From Catonia carolina (Eukaryota > Arthropoda > Insecta > Hemiptera > Achilidae): a stretch of 64,000 nucleotides of DNA. Shown here piece by piece: positions 59,590 to 64,000 of this stretch. The DNA lies in NCBI GenBank assembly GCA_035578175.1, contig JAQMRL010000008.1:95489041-95553040 (forward strand), given 5' to 3'. Position numbers and translations under genes: made by a program. Every line of letters starts with the position of its first letter. Positions within the stretch are counted from its first letter, which is position 1. The notes beneath the pieces were generated by a model. The model saw only the letters and a program-made list of their open reading frames with translations, ran no database searches and was not told where the DNA came from.

Positions 59590-60230
59590 ACAAATCAAGA
59601 CAAAAGTCATGGCATTCTATGGACAGACCCCCAATAAGATTCAGAATAGTAATTACTGGACACATACTAGAGTAAGTGAGCAACTATAAATACATTCGTG
59701 ACATGTCCTATACTCCCTCAAGAATCTCCCGGATGCATTAAAAAAACCTTGAAACTGATTTTATGTGAAAACTATGACATGAAAAATAAACTATCCAAAT
59801 TTAATCAGATATGAGGGATGATTCATAGGACACTGAGGTAAAAAGCAACACCTGAAACAAGGTTAAAGTTTTATAAGATGGTGGCAGTTCCAGCCTTGAT
59901 ATACAGCAGTGAAACACGGAAGGCAAGAAGGGAGAAAAGAAACAACCAAACTAAAGAAACGAAATCCTTAAGGTCTGTCAAGGGTTGTACAAGACTAGAC
60001 AGGATCAAAAATGAAGATATAAGGCTAGAATTGGGAATTTTACCACTTAACAAAAAAAAAAAAATACTACGCCCAATGGGTTTATCATTTTAATAGAAAG
60101 CCAGAAAGCTGCTTAGCTCATTTAGGAAGAATATACAAACCAATAGGAAGCAGAGATATTGGCACACCGAAGAAAAGATATGTGTCAGAAAAGGTAGAAA
60201 TACCTAATACATGAGGACAAAAAGGAGAAC
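59590..60230 (+). mobile_element. LINE reverse transcriptase C-terminal remnant
   Basis: The plus strand reads IKTKVMAFYGQTPNK, then across stops MVAVPALIYSSETRKARR, SVKGCTRLDRIKNEDIRLELGI and NRKQRYWHTEEKICVRK. It is the same family as 10501-11190. The ORF at 59878-60093 is the best-preserved piece. Not functional. Confidence 0.75.
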
Positions 60231-61256
60231 AGAAAAAATTATGACTGCTTCATAATTTATAATTTCAGAATAGCAGCCAACCGAATGATTTAATCGCTAA
60301 TAGCTCAGTAAATTTTAATTTTATCAAATTAAATTCTTAATATAAATTAACATATCATTAACCTGAGATACTAATAAATATTCAGACATTATAATCTCAG
60401 CGAGATTATTACTTAAATAACAAGAATTTACAGTATACTCAACGTTTCTAGGTACACTTCTTAAGTATTTAAAAATAGGTACATATTTAAAATAAAAAAA
60501 ACTTTGGTTTAATATAAATTTCCTTATAGGAACCACACTTAATTATTTTACTAACCTCAATACCATTTTATTTATTATATTCAAAATTTAAATTATTAAT
60601 TAATCACGAAAAGCGACCAATAATTTTTATAGCATAGTGATAAGAGTAGTAAAATATATGATATGTACAGTACAGGTTGAGTAGATTTATAAAAGATTAA
60701 GTAAAATATCTTAAAAGACAAGCTAAGAAAATATGACAGAGATGATAAAAAATGGATTTTTCTTTTTAAATAAAAATATAATTTATAAATAAAAGGTATT
60801 TAAGTCAGTAAAATTACAGTTAAATTATAACATTTTGGTTACATTTGGTAATATTCGTAAGTTTGGATAAATTTATTTTACCTTACAAATACTATTTTAA
60901 CTTACAAATACTCGTTTACAGTTCATTTAGAATTGAAGAATAATTTTCTCTACCTTTTTCAGCACTTTGTAATATAACAATACTTTTTAAAATTATGAAT
61001 TTATAAAATGTTAAACAAAGAAGGCATGCTGTATCAATCTAGGCTCAGAATTAGTAAGGTTTACTTACAATAATATAGCTTCTGATAAAAACAAAACATT
61101 TCAAAGTGAAGATTTTGCTCAAATATATTAATAAATCTAGAGCTTAAGTATCAAAATGAATACACAATGGTATCCACCATATAAGATACACATTTTATCA
61201 GCTGTCCTCCTAATATTTGCAAAATTTTTAAAAAGCCCAGCTCTGAATAAATTTTT
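60231..61256. other. AT-rich non-coding stretch, no gene seen
   Basis: No feature recognised. Confidence 0.4.
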
Positions 61257-61520
61257 TTAATCCCTAATGTGTGTACAGATAAAATGAGGATGATGTGTAT
61301 TATGTGTAAATGAAAGGTAGTCTTGTACAGACCCAAGCTGACCATTCCTGAGAGTTCGGTTAATTGAACCCCAACCATCAAAGTACACTAGTAACAACTG
61401 TCTAGTATTCAAATCCGTATAAAAGTTTACCTTTACTAGGATTTGAACCAGGAACCTTCAGCTCCAAAAATCAACTGACTCGCGCCGACGAATTTACCTC
61501 TAGACCAACCCAGTGGGTCT
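61257..61520 (-). repeat. SINE family A, minus copy
   Basis: This copy has a small deletion near the tail. Body and tRNA-like head (complement side CCAACCCAGTGGGTC) are present. Confidence 0.75.
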
Positions 61521-61799
61521 ATAATACTGATAAGTGAAACTTATGAGTCTGTACCTGCGTTACTAAGCAGCTCCAAAGAGCTGTATCCCTACAGCTAAAA
61601 ATACCTATTAACTACTAAAATACCTATTTAGCTGCAGAAATATTTTTAAATAATTGTGTTCCAAAATTATTATGAACGCCCATAAAAAAATTAGCTGTAA
61701 TGTAGGAAGAACATAGACATAGTAACACCAATTAAGCACAGAAGAAAAAGGAATAGATACCAGCCATGAGAACCGAAAGGCACCTACAAAGCGATAGCA

Positions 61800-62058
61800 A
61801 ACCCGGGCATTTTGAGAACAATTTCTCTCTGATTGGATGATTTTCTATCACTAGTCACTACAGAAGTGAGTGTAATCCGCCTAACAGTGTATTACAACAC
61901 TCTGACTTTGAGAAAGATACATAAACAACCCCGCGAGAGAAGATGACGTTTCCACTGGATGACGGAGACACCGTACCCACTACTACCTCGAACGTTACTT
62001 CAGATTCCAGTGTCGCATTCACCATGCTAGTCAGCTTGATCCGGCGAAATATTCAAAT
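61800..62058 (+). other. Possible relic of a histone-type unit
   Basis: Directly upstream of the stem-loop at 62059, this stretch is richer in G+C than its surroundings. It contains CCAATCAGAGAG on the minus strand (about 61837-61826), a TATA-like GATACATAAAC near 61916 and an ATG at 61943. The 72-codon ORF from that ATG runs through the stem-loop and resembles no histone. I therefore do not call a gene. Confidence 0.25.
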
Positions 62059-62074
62059 GGCCCTTTTCAGGGCC
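62059..62074 (+). terminator. Histone-type mRNA 3' stem-loop
   Basis: The stem GGCCCU pairs with AGGGCC around the loop UUUC. This is the exact form of the metazoan replication-dependent histone mRNA 3' end (6-bp stem, UUUC loop), which is bound by SLBP and used for U7-directed cleavage. It is preceded by CAAAT, close to the usual CCAAA. I see no clear purine-rich downstream element and no histone ORF upstream, so it may be a relic. Confidence 0.55.
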
Positions 62075-62773
62075 ATTGACACTAATACGGTTGCAGAACA
62101 CCACTCGTTATTGACATTACATTTCAACATAATATTTCTAACAATGCCTTCAAAAAAGTAGAGAATATTACTCAATCCAATTTAAAGTGGAAGTTAAAAC
62201 AAATACTCCTTGTAAATATACAACCACTAAAATTTATAACAATAAATTAAGACAGTTTTCTCAAAAAATTACAACAAATTTTCGGACGACAATTCACACA
62301 TTGTTCCCGGATTAAGTTTTTTCAACACCACAAATTTATGATGCCCATAAATAGTCATACAATTTCTATGGACGTTATACTGCATTATACTTCTTGCCAA
62401 ATTACAATGCATAATATGTAATGACCAAGTAGTACACCAATAGGGAAAGAAAGCACAGAAGAGATATCTCATGCTATTGCTTGCCTCTCGAAGCAACCAT
62501 CTAAACACCAACACATCTTCAAAATCTTACAACATTTAGGCAGATATATTTTGATTAATCTTTTCAAAACCCAGTAATATTTTGAAACCAAAACAAATTT
62601 AATGTTGTTTCTAAAGTAAAAGAGAGTAGCCACATAGTCTAGAAAGATACGCGTGAAAAGTTTAGTAGTACGAATTAGCAGCCAATGATACTAACTAGAG
62701 CTACATACATCCCTTTCTTAACTAATAATTCCCGATCATAACAAAAATTTCATTTACACATAGTTTAAATTTC

Positions 62774-63056
62774 TATTTTATATAATGAATTTATATAATA
62801 ATTTCACTAACCTTCTTTTTAAGCCGCGTCACCTTTATTTTTATTCTTACTTACACGTGTTTCAGTGGATCCACCATCAACAGAGTAAATAAAATGATTG
62901 AAACTAAAAAAGGTTTTATCTCACTTATTTAAAATTCATAGAAGATGATACATCTTCAGTCATTTGTATTAAAAAGAAGGTTAGTGAAATTATTATATAA
63001 ATTCATTATATAAAATAGAAATAATTTCAAACTGCAGGATGCATTATAAAGATTTA
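62774..63056 (-). mobile_element. Hammerhead-like element, copy HH3 (one arm deleted)
   Basis: The 283-bp unit is flanked by the 10-bp direct repeat TTTAAATTTC (62764-62773 and 63057-63066). It keeps one full arm and the end of the other, plus the tail with CTGCAGGATGCATTATAAAG. The single remaining motif (minus strand, about 62848-62890) reads CUGUUGA in place of CUGAUGA, so the catalytic core is mutated, though the stems are kept. Confidence 0.75.
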
Positions 63057-63066
63057 TTTAAATTTC

Positions 63067-63841
63067 ATAACAAAAATTTCAATAACAAACAGAAAATATT
63101 TATGAAGATTGGATCTCATTTTGACTTCAACATTAAGTCTGATTCAAACCTATGATAAAAGAAGATGCAATAATCATAAATATTGTCTAGAGGCTATCTG
63201 TTATTGGCTGAAGAAGCGGTGTGCACCATGAAAGTACTTGTTCAAAAAACGAAAAATGAGCAATAAAAGGTGAATATAAAAAAATGTTCATATATATATA
63301 TATAAACAATTCATTAATACAGGTGTACACAGTTATACCTGTATTATAGTACTCTGACATATGTCAAAGTAACTTTATATTATAAAGTTACTTTATAGAG
63401 TGTTTAGTCAACACTGTAACTAAAAACAAAATGGATAAATTATGGTAATTATGTTTCCGGTACATAAATGAATCAGTATATTATAATACTGTCATTATTT
63501 GTAGAAAATTATGTTTTGTTTTAAGTCTTCTAGACAAATACTTGATTAGGGTATAATAAACATTTGAAATCCGAAAATCCCTTAAAAAATGTGCTATAAA
63601 AGTGGTATCAGAACCAATGAGATCCTTATTGTGTACCCTTTAATTACGAACTTGATGGATAATTACAAAGTACGTAATGTTTTTAGGACGGAACCAAAAT
63701 AAGTTAAGTAGAGATTTAAGGAGCAACGAGTACCCACCTGCACTGGACGGCTCATTTTGTTTACTGGTGTAGACTTGACCTATAAATGCACTGTAGTTTG
63801 GCATCAGTAGTAAACAGTTTAACACAAGAAAGAACATGCAA
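63067..63841. other. Non-coding stretch with clustered short palindromes
   Basis: Within 63290-63400 lie a TA microsatellite, a hairpin with AATACAGGT arms, the palindrome TGACATATGTCA (63355-63366) and a perfect palindrome with 14-base arms at 63366-63394. No gene. The ORF at 63640-63837 has no motif. Confidence 0.5.
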
Positions 63842-64000
63842 TTACGAGTACAAAGGCCTACAATTCAGTTTTTTTACTGGGTCGACATGGATGTTCGGAT
63901 TAAATTCGTAAATATCACTGATCATTTCCCTTAACGTATTAGGATATTTTCTGACAAATGTTTCATTTATATCACTGGGATTATCATAATCATAGACATC
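63842..64000 (-). CDS. GT7, C-terminal end of a seventh glycosyltransferase paralog (partial)
   Basis: The last 159 bases encode, on the minus strand, 52 residues and a stop (TAA, 63842-63844). They are the C-terminus of another family member. The block S-DINETFVRKYPNTLREM followed by DIYEF aligns with EDINDKNVREYAFTFKEM and EIYEF of GT6. The frame is open to the window edge, so the gene continues to the right. It extends the cluster to at least 63 kb. It lies 21.8 kb from GT6, with only repeats between. Confidence 0.85.
   Translation of the reverse strand, partial: DVYDYDNPSDINETFVRKYPNTLREMISDIYEFNPNIHVDPVKKLNCRPLYS

Noticed and set aside
61943..62161. 72-codon ORF starting at an ATG near TATA-like text
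   Set aside because: It reads straight through the histone-type stem-loop, has no recognisable domain and low-complexity Thr/Ser content. Treated as non-coding.
1..64000. CRISPR array, prophage, operon or replication origin
   Set aside because: No regularly spaced repeats, phage genes or bacterial gene organisation are present. The repeats are transposons, SINEs and one irregular minisatellite.

Overview
The window looks like AT-rich, repeat-laden nuclear DNA from an animal, most likely an insect. The grounds are GT/AG splice sites, tRNA-derived SINEs, many mariner/Tc1, pogo and piggyBac-like remnants, RTE-like and jockey-like LINE fragments, and no bacterial gene organisation. A hemipteran is a reasonable guess, but the sequence does not prove it. 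All functional calls come from motif recognition; no database search was possible.

The only convincing host genes form a tandem, same-strand (minus) cluster of paralogous type II membrane glycosyltransferases of the DXD sugar-binding kind (Gly_transf_sug, PF04488-like). Seven members are visible. GT1 is split: a membrane-anchor exon at 13461-13623 and half of the catalytic domain at 643-1044, joined across a 12.4 kb intron full of transposons, with the rest beyond the left edge. GT2 (19771-20819), GT3 (25642-26625), GT4 (29792-30820), GT5 (37028-38032) and GT6 (40972-42050) each carry anchor and catalytic domain in one uninterrupted exon. GT7 enters at the right edge (63842-64000, C-terminus only). 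Genes 1 to 6 all have a candidate splice acceptor just before the anchor, always leaving two bases of a split codon. This suggests one conserved 5' intron, while GT2-GT6 lack the two internal introns implied by GT1. If active, these proteins would be Golgi-type transferases using nucleotide sugars; donor and acceptor cannot be read from the sequence.

Layout: 1-2.2 kb, LINE pieces plus the GT1 catalytic exon. 2.2-13.4 kb, the GT1 intron, with SINE, pogo-like, nested fold-back and deleted mariner insertions. 13.4-19.7 kb, GT1 anchor exon, LINE and SINEs. 19.7-42.1 kb, genes GT2-GT6 separated by 3-6.5 kb of repeats. 42.1-63.8 kb, a gene-poor stretch of SINEs, pogo-like elements, fold-back elements, a minisatellite and an isolated histone-type 3' stem-loop. 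63.8-64 kb, the GT7 tail.

The most unusual item is a short insertion at 48470-48906 with a 13-bp target duplication. It is a 387-bp palindrome, perfect by eye, whose two arms each encode a hammerhead-ribozyme-like fold (CUGAUGA and GAAA cores with three complementary stems). Two older relatives lie at 8002-8439 and 62774-63056, also with 10-11 bp target duplications. This may be a non-autonomous, ribozyme-bearing retroelement family, possibly related to Penelope-like elements.
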